Shown: piece after piece, positions 33,420 to 42,400 of the stretch
How positions within the stretch are numbered: the first letter of the stretch is position 1
Layout of the letters: the number at the start of each line of letters is the position of its first letter
NCBI RefSeq assembly: GCF_039548895.1
Contig: NZ_JBCLVG010000002.1
Strand: one strand, 5' to 3'
DNA: 64,000 bases
DNA from: Orlajensenia stereocauli
Lineage (GTDB): Bacteria > Actinomycetota > Actinomycetes > Actinomycetales > Microbacteriaceae
Notes under the pieces: generated by a model
Database searches by the model: none
Told to the model about the DNA's origin: nothing
The model's input: only the letters and a program-made list of their open reading frames with translations
Made by a program: the position numbers and the translations under genes

Positions 33420-34715
33420 TCAGAGGAGGCGGCGCGCTGCCCGGCGTGCGATCGCGTCAGTGCCGAAGGCGGCGAGAAGGAACATGACCGCGAGTCCCGC
33501 CCAGCCGGCGAAGCCGAGCGCGAGTGCCGCCGTCACGACGAGTGGTGCCAGCATCGATCCGACCGAGAACGCCATCGAGAACACCCCCTGGTACGCGCCC
33601 GGTACGGCGGGGTCGGCCAGCTCGAAGCTCAGCCCCCATCCGCCGGCCTGCGAGAGCACCTCGGCGAAGGCGTGCGCCAGAGCCGCGACGAGCAACAGGA
33701 GCACCGCCGCGACCACGCCGGTCCCGGATGCCGCGAAGTAGAGCAGGCACGCCGCCGCCATGATGACGCCGGCCCACGCCGTGACGGCCCCGGCGCGCCG
33801 GATGTCGTGGGTGCCCCGCGACAACGGCACCTGGAAGATGATGACGACGATCGTGTTGAGGATGAGCACCGCCGCGACGAGTGCCGTCGGAGCGCTTGTA
33901 TCGTGCGCGATCCAGAGCGGAACCCCCACTTCGGCGAGACCGAACTGGATGCCGAAGACCGCACTGAGGGCCGAGAGCGCGAGGTAGCGCGGATTGCGCC
34001 AGGGGGAGCGCATGCGCCGGTCGGCCGTGATCGCCGCCCGGGCGCTGGTGTCGACGCCGATCTCGCGCGGCGGGGCGTCGACGCTCGCCGGCAGACGCAG
34101 CAGCAGGGTGCAGCCGAGCAGGTAGACCACGCCGGCCCCGATGATGATTCCGCGGTAGGCGTCGCCCGTGCCCACGAGCAGTGCGAGCCCGCCGAGGGCG
34201 GAGCCCACGGCGATGGCGATGTTCGTGACGGTGCGCAGCACCGCTCGGGCGTTGACCCTGGCGGCGCCGGTGAAGGCGCGCGCGATGATCGCCATACGGG
34301 TCGCGTTGGCTGCGGAGTCCGCTGCGCCCACGACGCAGGCGATGAGCAGTGCCGAGGCGAACGAGGTGGCGAACACGTAGCCGATGAGGCCGAGACCGCT
34401 GAGCGCTGAGAAGCCGAGCAGCAGACGCCTGGCGCTGAACCTGTCGGCGAGCTGGCCGCCGAGGAGGGAGGCGCCCACACCGACGGCGCTCGAGGCGGCC
34501 AGTACCAGCGCGACCTCGGTCGCGGAGAGCCCCACGATGAGGGTGAAGTAGAGCACGGTCACGGTGAGGAAGATGCCGCGACCGACCCTGCCGATGAGGG
34601 TCGACAGCACGAGCACGCGCAGAACGGGATCGGAGATCGAGGCGGCGATGCGCTGTGCCGGGCTGAGGCGCGTGGGGGAGGGGGCTGCATCCGTTTCGAT
34701 CACGTGATCGATCAT
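33420..34715 (-). CDS. MFS transporter
   Basis: A 431-aa major facilitator with 12 predicted helices. The loop 'GGQLADRFSARRLLLG' between helices 2 and 3 is the MFS signature (G-x-x-x-D-R-x-x-x-R-R). The central loop (about 210-235) is charged as usual. Substrate unknown; the divergent winged-helix regulator with its operator suggests inducible drug or metabolite efflux. The ATG at 34715 lies 44 bp from the regulator start. Confidence 0.88.
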   Translation of the reverse strand: MIDHVIETDAAPSPTRLSPAQRIAASISDPVLRVLVLSTLIGRVGRGIFLTVTVLYFTLIVGLSATEVALVLAASSAVGVGASLLGGQLADRFSARRLLLGFSALSGLGLIGYVFATSFASALLIACVVGAADSAANATRMAIIARAFTGAARVNARAVLRTVTNIAIAVGSALGGLALLVGTGDAYRGIIIGAGVVYLLGCTLLLRLPASVDAPPREIGVDTSARAAITADRRMRSPWRNPRYLALSALSAVFGIQFGLAEVGVPLWIAHDTSAPTALVAAVLILNTIVVIIFQVPLSRGTHDIRRAGAVTAWAGVIMAAACLLYFAASGTGVVAAVLLLLVAALAHAFAEVLSQAGGWGLSFELADPAVPGAYQGVFSMAFSVGSMLAPLVVTAALALGFAGWAGLAVMFLLAAFGTDAIARRAARRLL

Positions 34716-34742
34716 GGCTGGCGCGACGGATGCCCCACAGTG

Positions 34743-34761
34743 ATGTAGCTTTCTGCTACAT
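34743..34761. promoter_or_regulatory. Operator palindrome overlapping the regulator start codon
   Basis: ATGTAGC (34743-34749) and GCTACAT (34755-34761) are perfect 7-bp arms around TTTCT. The right arm covers the first two bases of the ATG at 34760. It lies in the 44-bp divergent gap, so one bound dimer could control both genes. Confidence 0.7.
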
Positions 34762-35719
34762 GTTGCGCTACAGACTGACCGACTCGGACTTCGGCGGCGT
34801 GCACTTCGGGCTCTCGCCGCTCTGCGAGCTCGGGTTGTCTCTGCGGGCGATCAAGGACCCGTCTGCGTTCCCGCTGCAGCTGCCGTGGCTGCGTCGGACC
34901 GAGCAGGCCCGCAGCCTGGTCGATCTCGACACCCTGCTCGCGCTCATCGATGACAGATTCTGGACGCCCGACTTCCTGAACCCTCGACCCGCCTCGCCCC
35001 TCACACGCATCGATGATGAGTTCCAGGCGCTGGCGCGCATCCGCACCTCGACCTTCCATCGGGATCTCGAGGCCGTGCACGGGCGCATTCCGGGTGCTCT
35101 CTCCGGGCCGCCGCGCGAAGCCATCGCACGGATGATGCGGGCGCTGCAGCAGCTCTGGGACGAGTGCTTCGCGCCGCACTGGCCACGGATGCGTGCGGTG
35201 CTCGAGGCCGACGTCACCTACCGCGGTCGGCTGATCGCGCAGTCGGGACTGGCGGCGATGCTGAATGGGGTGTCGTCGACGGTCTCGTACGAGAGGGATG
35301 TCGTGTCGGTGCAGCTGCGCGATCCCGTCGATCGGGAGGTGGCGACCGGCGGTCTCGGGCTCACGCTGGTTCCGACGATGTTCACCAGGCGGGCATCGGC
35401 ACCGGTCGGCAGTGGGCCGCCCATGGTGATGTACCCGGCGCGCGGGCAGGGCGCTCTGTGGGAGACCGAGCGGGTGCCGAACCCGTCGGCCGTCGCCGCG
35501 ATCGTGGGAGAGGCCCGCGCGAGCCTGCTCACGGCGCTCGCCGAGCCCGCGTCATCGACGGAGCTCGGGGTGCGCTTCGACGTGACGACCTCGGCGGTCA
35601 ATCAGCACCTCCGGGCGCTGCGGGATGCCGGGCTGGTCACCTCGACCCGCTACGGCCACAGCGTGCTGTACTTCCGCAGCGAGCTGGGGACGGCGCTGTT
35701 GGCGGCCTCGGGGACCTGA
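34760..35719 (+). CDS. ArsR-like winged-helix regulator (DUF5937 type)
   Basis: A 319-aa protein: a long N-terminal part ('LRYRLTDSDFGGVHFGLSPL') as in DUF5937 regulators, and a C-terminal winged helix (about 245-315) with 'ASSTELGVRFDVTTSAVNQHLRALRDAGLV' pieces (TTSAVNQHLRALRDAGLV is the recognition helix) and 'RYGHSVLYF' wing. The start at 34760 (MLRYRLTD) is preferred over 34730 because it matches the family start and because the operator covers it. Predicted to control itself and the divergent MFS gene. The effector is unknown. Confidence 0.85.
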   Translation: MLRYRLTDSDFGGVHFGLSPLCELGLSLRAIKDPSAFPLQLPWLRRTEQARSLVDLDTLLALIDDRFWTPDFLNPRPASPLTRIDDEFQALARIRTSTFHRDLEAVHGRIPGALSGPPREAIARMMRALQQLWDECFAPHWPRMRAVLEADVTYRGRLIAQSGLAAMLNGVSSTVSYERDVVSVQLRDPVDREVATGGLGLTLVPTMFTRRASAPVGSGPPMVMYPARGQGALWETERVPNPSAVAAIVGEARASLLTALAEPASSTELGVRFDVTTSAVNQHLRALRDAGLVTSTRYGHSVLYFRSELGTALLAASGT

Positions 35720-35721
35720 CG

Positions 35722-37152
35722 TCAGCGGGCCGCGGAGTTCCTGACCACGTCGTAGGCGGCGAGGGCCGCCCTGCGGGTCTCACCGAGATCGACGATCGGC
35801 TCGGGGTAGGCGTCGGTTCCGACCTCGGGAACCCAGTGCTTGACGTACTGGCCGTGGCCGTCGAACTTCTTGGCCTGCAGTTCGGGATTGAACACGCGGA
35901 AGTAGGGAGCGGCATCCGCCCCCGATCCGGCGACCCACTGCCAGTTGAACGGGTTGCTCGCCTCGTCGGCGTCGACGAGGGTGTCCCAGAACCACTGCTC
36001 GCCGAGCCGCCAGTCGATGAGCAGGTTCTTGGTGAGGAACGATGCGACGACCATGCGGATGCGGTTGTGCATGGTGCCTGTCGTCCAGAGCTCCCGCATG
36101 CCGGCGTCGACGATGGGCAGGCCGGTGCGACCCCGCTGCCACGCGACCAGAGCGCTCTCGTCGAGAGGCGGCCACGGGAAGGCGTCGAACTCGCGGCGCC
36201 AGTTGACGGTGGCGAGCTCGGGAGCGTGGAACAGCACGTGGTGCGTGAACTCGCGCCAGCCCAGCTCGGTCAGGAACCGGGTCGTGCCCTCTGCTCCGGC
36301 GCCGCCGAGCTCGGCCCGCGCTCGGGTCGCCCGATCCCACACCGTGTACGGGCTGATCTCGCCGAAGCGCAGGTGCGGCGAGAGGCGGGAGGTCGCCTCC
36401 TCGGCGGGGAAGTCGCGCTCGCCGGCGTAGTCGGCCAGCTTCGTCGCGAGGAAGTCGTCGAGGGCGGCGCTCGCCGCGGCCTCACCGGGAGTCCAGGACT
36501 CCCGCAACCCGCCGGCCCAGTCGGGGTGCGTCGGTTCGAGGGCCCAGTCGTCGATGGCGTCGGATGCCGCAGCCCCGGCATGGCCATCGATCGCCGTCGG
36601 AGCCGGCAGTGGACCGCGCGGCGGCGGCGCGTCGCGGCAGGCCTTCCAGAACGGCGTGAACACCGAGTACGGATTGCCTGCTCCGGTCTGGATCGTCCAC
36701 GGCTCGAACAGGAGCGACGCCGCGAAGCTCGCCACCTCGAGTCCATCGGCTCGCAAGGTCGTCTTGAGCTCGGTGTCCACGGTGCGGGCGGCGCCGCCGT
36801 AACGCCGGTTCCAGAACACGGCTCCGGCTCCGGTCTCGGCCACGACGGCCGGCACGATCTTCGCCGCAGCGCCACGGCGGAGCACGAGCGGCACGCCCAA
36901 CTCGGCGAGCGACGCTCCGAGGGACGTCAGGCTCTGGTGCAGCCACCACCGACTGGCCCCGCCGAGCCCACGGATGCCGTCGGACACCTCGTCGAGGACG
37001 AAGAGCACGAGCACGGTCCCTCCGCGCTCGACGGCGGCGTTCAGCGCCGGGTTGTCCGCGATGCGCAGGTCGTCGCGCAGCCAGACGATGGCCGGACCTT
37101 CGGGGGGCTGCTGCACGGATGACGTCCTCTGCTCGGGTCGAAAGCGCCACAT
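35722..37152 (-). CDS. phr: Deoxyribodipyrimidine photolyase (class I)
   Basis: Repairs cyclobutane pyrimidine dimers using light, with FAD as cofactor. The 476-aa protein starts 'AIVWLRDDLRIADNPAL' and carries the FAD/DNA-binding signature 'TGLPIVDAGMRELWTTG', 'MHNRIRMVVASFLTKNLLI', 'ASNPFNWQWVAGSGADA' and 'FNPELQAKKFD' near the C-terminus; the Trp electron-transfer chain is consistent with activity. I start at the ATG at 37152 with GGGAGAG 7 nt upstream; ATG at 37167 is an alternative. It converges closely on the regulator gene and is divergent from the ESX-region operon. Confidence 0.94.
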   Translation of the reverse strand: MWRFRPEQRTSSVQQPPEGPAIVWLRDDLRIADNPALNAAVERGGTVLVLFVLDEVSDGIRGLGGASRWWLHQSLTSLGASLAELGVPLVLRRGAAAKIVPAVVAETGAGAVFWNRRYGGAARTVDTELKTTLRADGLEVASFAASLLFEPWTIQTGAGNPYSVFTPFWKACRDAPPPRGPLPAPTAIDGHAGAAASDAIDDWALEPTHPDWAGGLRESWTPGEAAASAALDDFLATKLADYAGERDFPAEEATSRLSPHLRFGEISPYTVWDRATRARAELGGAGAEGTTRFLTELGWREFTHHVLFHAPELATVNWRREFDAFPWPPLDESALVAWQRGRTGLPIVDAGMRELWTTGTMHNRIRMVVASFLTKNLLIDWRLGEQWFWDTLVDADEASNPFNWQWVAGSGADAAPYFRVFNPELQAKKFDGHGQYVKHWVPEVGTDAYPEPIVDLGETRRAALAAYDVVRNSAAR

Positions 37153-37180
37153 TCGCGACTCTCCCATTCTGCGCGTTCGA

Positions 37181-37192
37181 TAGGGTCGAATC
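37181..37192 (+). promoter_or_regulatory. Leaderless promoter opening the ESX signalling operon
   Basis: TAGGGT (37181-37186), 6 nt, then GTG at 37193, matching the GNAT promoter base for base over TAGGGTCG. It is the only good promoter candidate before the 16-kb operon. Confidence 0.55.
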
Positions 37193-38239
37193 GTGTTCGA
37201 GTACTCCTCAGTTGGCGGTGACGGCGGATCCGGCATCGGCATCGTGACCGACCGGTTCATCTGCCTGCTCGGGCCCGAGGCGGATTCCGAGCTGGGTGCC
37301 GGCGTCTACGCGCTGCTCGACGACGACGAGACGCACCTCGCCGACGCACTCGACGTGCTGATCGGCGAGCACCCCGACCTCTCGTTCGCGGTCGTCGAGG
37401 TCATCGACCCAGCCGAGCGCACCTTCCACGTCGCCGTGAGCGGCGACGTCGACGTGACCATGACGGGCACCTCGTCGACGCGGTTCAGCGGGCCTCCGGG
37501 TGCGGCGTGGATCATCGGCGAGGCCATCGGCGTCGACAGGCTGCGCCTCGCCCTCGACGCCCGTGACGGCGTCGACTGCCTGCCCGTGCGCGACGGGGTC
37601 GTGCGCACCTCGATGATCGGCGTCGCCGAGCGACCGGTGGCGCTCGCCCGCGCCTCGGCCGCGCACCTGCACACGCGGCCCATACGGCTGCCGGCGGCTC
37701 CCACCCGCATCGACCTGGAGCGTGCGGCGAAGACCGATGGCGCGAGATCGGATGCCGGGCCGACAGCTCCGGCGACATCCGACTCCATGCCTTCAGCCCA
37801 GGCGGTGCCGGTGCCGGCGCCGGAACCGGCGCCGGTGTCCGTGCCGGGCCGGCGGCTCGAGCCTGAGGCATCCGTCACCCCGGAGCCTCCCGTCTCGTCA
37901 GTCCCCGACCCGGACTGGACCCTGGTGCTCCCCGACGGGACCCCCGTCGCGCCGCCGGTGGTCTTCGGCCGTCGCCCGTGGAAGGACGGCCCGTCCGGCG
38001 CCATGCACATCGTCGTTCCGTCGCCCGGCCGCGAGATCTCGGGGGTGCACATCGAGGTCGATCTCGATGGTGCCGTGCTCACGGCCCACGACCTCGATTC
38101 GACCAACGGGACCGTCGTCTATGCACGCTCCAGACCGCCCCGTCTGCTCCACGATGGGGGGAGGATGGCGCTGTCCCCCGGAGATATACTCGATTTGGGG
38201 GATTCCTACCGTGTTGCCGTCCAGGGGCGTTCGACGTAG
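37193..38239 (+). CDS. FHA-domain protein, first gene of the ESX signalling operon
   Basis: A 348-aa cytoplasmic protein. The C-terminal FHA domain (about 250-345) shows VVFGRRP, 'REISGVHIEVD' and 'HDLDSTNGTVV', i.e. the Gly-Arg, Ser-x-x-His and Thr-Asn-Gly residues that bind phospho-threonine peptides. The N-terminal about 160 residues (FICLLGPEADSELG...) match a domain I associate with FHA proteins at actinobacterial ESX loci but whose function is not known. A Pro/Ala/Val-rich linker joins them. It probably reads the phosphorylation state set by the kinase and PP2C of this operon. Confidence 0.85.
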   Translation: MFEYSSVGGDGGSGIGIVTDRFICLLGPEADSELGAGVYALLDDDETHLADALDVLIGEHPDLSFAVVEVIDPAERTFHVAVSGDVDVTMTGTSSTRFSGPPGAAWIIGEAIGVDRLRLALDARDGVDCLPVRDGVVRTSMIGVAERPVALARASAAHLHTRPIRLPAAPTRIDLERAAKTDGARSDAGPTAPATSDSMPSAQAVPVPAPEPAPVSVPGRRLEPEASVTPEPPVSSVPDPDWTLVLPDGTPVAPPVVFGRRPWKDGPSGAMHIVVPSPGREISGVHIEVDLDGAVLTAHDLDSTNGTVVYARSRPPRLLHDGGRMALSPGDILDLGDSYRVAVQGRST

Positions 38240-38262
38240 AGTCCGCCTCGAGCACGTCGGGA

Positions 38263-38285
38263 CTGTCAGCAGCCCGAGCTGACAG
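38263..38285 (+). promoter_or_regulatory. Hairpin just upstream of the kinase ribosome site
   Basis: CTGTCAGC (38263-38270) and GCTGACAG (38278-38285) form a perfect 8-bp stem with a 7-nt loop, ending one base before AAAGG. It could tune translation of the kinase or mark a processing site. Confidence 0.5.
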
Positions 38286-38300
38286 AAAGGCGATCCACAC

Positions 38301-39440
38301 GTGGCCAGACGGGTGTCATCACCGCCGGTCATCGGTGGCTACAGCTATGTGCGTCCGCTCGGATCCGGCGGTTTCGCCGATGTCTTCCTCTACGAACAGG
38401 ACATGCCCCGCCGTGTCTCGGCCGTCAAGGTGCTGTTCGCCGACGCCCTGAACCCCGAGGTGCGCCGCGCCTTCAACGTCGAGGCCGACATCATGGCCAA
38501 GCTCTCGGCGCATCCGGCCATCGTCACCATCTACCAGGCCTCCATCTCGGCCGACGGGCGCCCCTACTTCGCCATGGAGTACTGCCCCGACACCATGAGC
38601 GCCCGTTACAAGAAGGAGCCGCTCGACATCGTCGAGGTGCTCGACACGGGTGTGCGCATCGCCGGGGCGCTCGAGACGGCGCACAGGGCCGGCCTGCTGC
38701 ACCGCGACATCAAGCCGTCGAACGTGCTCATCAACGCCCTCGGTTCCCCGGTGCTCGCCGACTTCGGCATCGCGGCAGCGGTGTCGGCCGACGACGGGGT
38801 CCCCGAGATCTTCGCCATGTCGATCCCGTGGAGCGCCCCCGAGGTGCTGCAGGAGCGTGTGTCTGGTTCGGTGCCCAGCGAGATCTGGAGCCTCGGCGCC
38901 ACCCTCTACACCCTGCTCGCCGGTCGCAGCCCGTTCGAGGCGTCGACGCGTGAGAAGAACACCCGCGAACAGCTGGTGCGCCGCATCACGGCCGCACGGT
39001 ACACGGCGCTGCCGGTCGATGGCCTTCCGCCGCGCATCGACGAGATCCTGTCGAAGGCGATGCACCGCGATCCGGCGAAGCGCTTCGCCTCGATGGCCGA
39101 GTTCGCCGAGCAGTTGCGCTGGGCGCAGTACGAGCTCGGCATCCCGTCGACCTCCTTCGACGTCGCCAGCCCCGAGTGGGCCGCAGCGTCACCCATCCGC
39201 TTCAAGGACACCCGCCAGCGGGGCCCCGTCGTCACCACGGTCGAGAAGAACTCGCGGCGCGCGGCCCGCGCGGTACGGCAGGGCGATGGGGATGGCGGAG
39301 GCGCCGTCGATCGCGACGGCATCGCCGTCGCCGGCGCGCAGCCCTCCGCGCTGCGCGCTGGGCTCGTCGGCGCAGGCATCGGTGCCGGTCTCCTCGCCGT
39401 CGCCGGAGTGGCGGCCCTCTTCATCACCGGGGCGCTGTGA
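38301..39440 (+). CDS. Membrane-anchored Ser/Thr protein kinase without ectodomain
   Basis: A 379-aa kinase. The P-loop GSGGFADVF (21-29), Lys43 in AVKVL, HRDIKPSN (134-141), DFG (154-156) and APE (179-181) are intact. The activation loop between DFG and APE contains no threonine, unlike PknB-type kinases which autophosphorylate there. After a basic juxtamembrane region, one transmembrane helix (about 353-375) ends the protein, leaving no extracellular sensor. Its TGA overlaps the ATG of the Ig-like giant by one base. I infer it is an ESX-region kinase whose sensing may be supplied by that neighbour; substrates may include the FHA and repeat proteins of the operon. Confidence 0.9.
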   Translation: MARRVSSPPVIGGYSYVRPLGSGGFADVFLYEQDMPRRVSAVKVLFADALNPEVRRAFNVEADIMAKLSAHPAIVTIYQASISADGRPYFAMEYCPDTMSARYKKEPLDIVEVLDTGVRIAGALETAHRAGLLHRDIKPSNVLINALGSPVLADFGIAAAVSADDGVPEIFAMSIPWSAPEVLQERVSGSVPSEIWSLGATLYTLLAGRSPFEASTREKNTREQLVRRITAARYTALPVDGLPPRIDEILSKAMHRDPAKRFASMAEFAEQLRWAQYELGIPSTSFDVASPEWAAASPIRFKDTRQRGPVVTTVEKNSRRAARAVRQGDGDGGGAVDRDGIAVAGAQPSALRAGLVGAGIGAGLLAVAGVAALFITGAL

Positions 39441-42400
39441 TGAGTACCCCACGCACGACCCGACGTCCGGCGCGCTCCGCGATCATCGCGGCAGTGTCGG
39501 CGATCGCCGTGCTCGGCGTCGTCGTGACCCTGGCCGTGACGGCAGAGGGCTACGAGGCCACCGAGGTTCCCCGCGTCGAGTCGTCGGTGTGGGTTACCCG
39601 GGACTCCGGGCAGTACGCCCGGGTGAACACCGATCTCGCCGAGATCGACACGGTGCGCGCCGTCGACGACCCGAACGAGGTCGTGCAGGCCGGTGCCGCG
39701 AGCTCGGTCTACAGCCAGGGCCTCCGCCAGCGGTGGCCGATCGATGCTGCGAGCCCGATCGATCTCGTGGAGGCGGACGAGGCCGACGCCGTTGCAGGAA
39801 CGGATGCCCCTGCCAGCGCGGCCGAGAGCACACCGGCCGGCACCCGCGAGGTCGTCTCGGCCGGCTCCCACGTGCTCTACCGCACCGACACCGGCCAGGT
39901 GTTCCTCGGCGGGGTCGGCACGGACTCCAGCGTGACGCCGGTCGATCCGCTCGCCGATGAGGCCGCATCCGCCGCCCCCACGGCCCCTGCAGACGGCGGC
40001 GACGGTGCAGACGGCGATGACGCTGAAGCTGCGGCCTACGTCGCGACGGCAGTCTCGGTCTCCCCGGCCGGTCTCGTGGCTCTGTACTCCGCCGACGAGC
40101 AGGCCGTGCGCACGTACGACGCGACCACCGGCAGCTTCCTCGGATCGCCTCAGGAGCTGGCCTCGCCGCCCGACGCCGACGCCGCAGTGGCGCTCAGCGT
40201 GGCCGGTGAGGGCTGGGTGCTGCTCTCGGACGGTCGGGCCTGGATCTCCGATCGCGACGCGCCCGTCGACGTCGATGTCGATGACGCCGCCGTGCTGCAG
40301 GCAGGCAGCGACGACGGTGGGACGGCGCTCATCGCCGACGGTGACGGCCTCGTCGAACTCGACCTCCAGCGCGCGACCTCGAAGCGCATCGCCGAGGCGA
40401 CCGGAACTCCGGCCCAGCCCGTCGTCGTCGGCGACGACGCCCACGCGGCCTGGCTCGGCACATCGTCCGGAGTCATCTGGTCTCGCTCGACGGGGGAGAC
40501 GACGCCCCTCACCATCCCCGACGGCACCCTCGACAACGTGCAGGCCGTGACCCCGGTCATCCGCTCGAACGGCGATCGTGCCGTGCTCAACGAGACGACC
40601 TCCGGTCTGCTCTGGACCCTGCCCGACGGCGCGGCCATCCCGCTCGAGGAATGGTCTGTCGACGAGGACGACGACGAGCAGGAGGGCGCCATCGTCGTCG
40701 ACGACGTGGCCGAGCCCGAGCCCCCTGTGGCCGTCGACGACGCGTTCGGCGTGCGCAGCGGACAGCTCGTGCTCCTGCCGGTGCTGCTGAACGACCACGA
40801 CCCGAACAAGAAGGACGTGCTCACGATCGACCCGGCCTCGGTGACGGGACTGAGCGACCAGGGCTTCGGCGCCGTCTCCGTCGTGGCCTCGGGCCAGTCG
40901 CTCGCCGTGCGCGTGAAGGCCGGCGAGGGCGAGGCGTCGTTCCAGTACGCCGTGACCGACGGCACCGCGACGTCGAAGCCGGCCACCGTCACGCTGACGG
41001 TCAGGGCGCCAGAGGAGCAGACGGCCCCGGTGTGGTGCGGCGTGGAGGCCTGCCAGCAGGACTGGCCGACCCCGCAGGTGCTGCCGGGCGGAACCGTCAT
41101 CGTTCCCGTGCTGAACGCCTGGGTCGACCCTGAGGGCGATCCCGTCATCCTGTCGGACGCCCGCACGGTCGACGTCGACGCTCCGGTGACGGTCGTGCCC
41201 ATGGCCGACGGCCGGGTGGCCGTGCGTCACTCCGATCCGAACGGCGCAGACGGCGTCGTCGACGTGCTGGTGACGGTGACCGATGCCGGCGGAGCCAGCA
41301 CCGAGAAGACCCTGTCCGTCGTCGTCACCGGTTCTCCGACCCTCGAGGCCGCACCCGTGGCCGTCACGGCCGGCGTCGACGAGACCGTCTCCGTGGCCGT
41401 AGCCGACCATGTGACCGGCGGATCCGGATCGTTCCGCCTGGTCGACGCCGTCGCATCGTCGACATCCGAGCAGGGGCTCGTCGTCTCCCCAAACGCCGCG
41501 GCCGGGGAGATCGAGCTGAGCGCGTCGGCGCCGGGCCAGTACGTCGTCACCTACTCCGTCGTCGACACGCTCTCGCAGTCCGAGCAGTCGGCCATCGTGC
41601 GCCTGACCGTCGTGGGCGAAGGCGTTCCGCTGTCCATGGCGCCTCTCACGGCGTTCGTGCGGGCCGGCGAGGACACCTCGGTCGACGTCTTCGGTGCCGT
41701 GTCGAACACCACCGGCCGCGTGCTCGTGCTGTCGTCGGCAGAGAGCACGGATGCCGCCCTCAATGTCGGCGTCGTCGACTCGGCCGAACTGCGGGTCAGC
41801 GGCTCGACCGCCGACGGTCTGCCCGGTCTCATCGGGCGGGCGAACGTGACCGTCGCAGACGGAGCCGGGGCAGCAGTGACGGGCACAGTCGCCGTCTTCC
41901 TCGCTCCGAGCGTGTCTGCGGTCTCGCCCATCGCACTTCCCGACGCCGTCACGGTGCGAGCCGGGGCGCTCGTGCGCATCCCCGTGACCTCCAATGACGT
42001 GAGTCCGCGCGGTGCCAGGCTCGTCGTCAGCCCCGAGGTCGCCGGCTCAGGCACGGCCGGTGAGCTCGCCTTCGCCGCCGGTGACAGCGTGCGGTACCTC
42101 GCGCCGCCACAGGCCGGCACCTACACCATCGGCTACTCGGTCGCGCTCGAGTCGGATCCGTCGCGCACCGACAACACCGCCATCACCGTGACAGTCCTCC
42201 CGCCGGGAGCCAACCGCGCTCCCAAGCCGCAGTCGCTCAGCGCCCGCGTGCTCACCGGGCAGAGCGTCTCCATCAGGGTGCCGTCCTACGGCGTCGACCC
42301 CGACGGCGACGCCGTGATCCTGGTCGGAACCGAGCAGCCCCCGGTGAACTCCGGCACCGCCTCGGTCTCCGCCGAGGGCAGCGCCATCGTCTACACGGCT

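Noticed and set aside
39176..39439. N-terminal extension of the Ig giant into the kinase gene
   Set aside because: The extra residues are an Arg-rich out-of-frame read of the kinase; the TGATG junction and membrane anchor support 39440.
38906..41410. An 834-codon antisense frame across the kinase and Ig genes
   Set aside because: Low-complexity composition and overlap with well-supported genes on the other strand.
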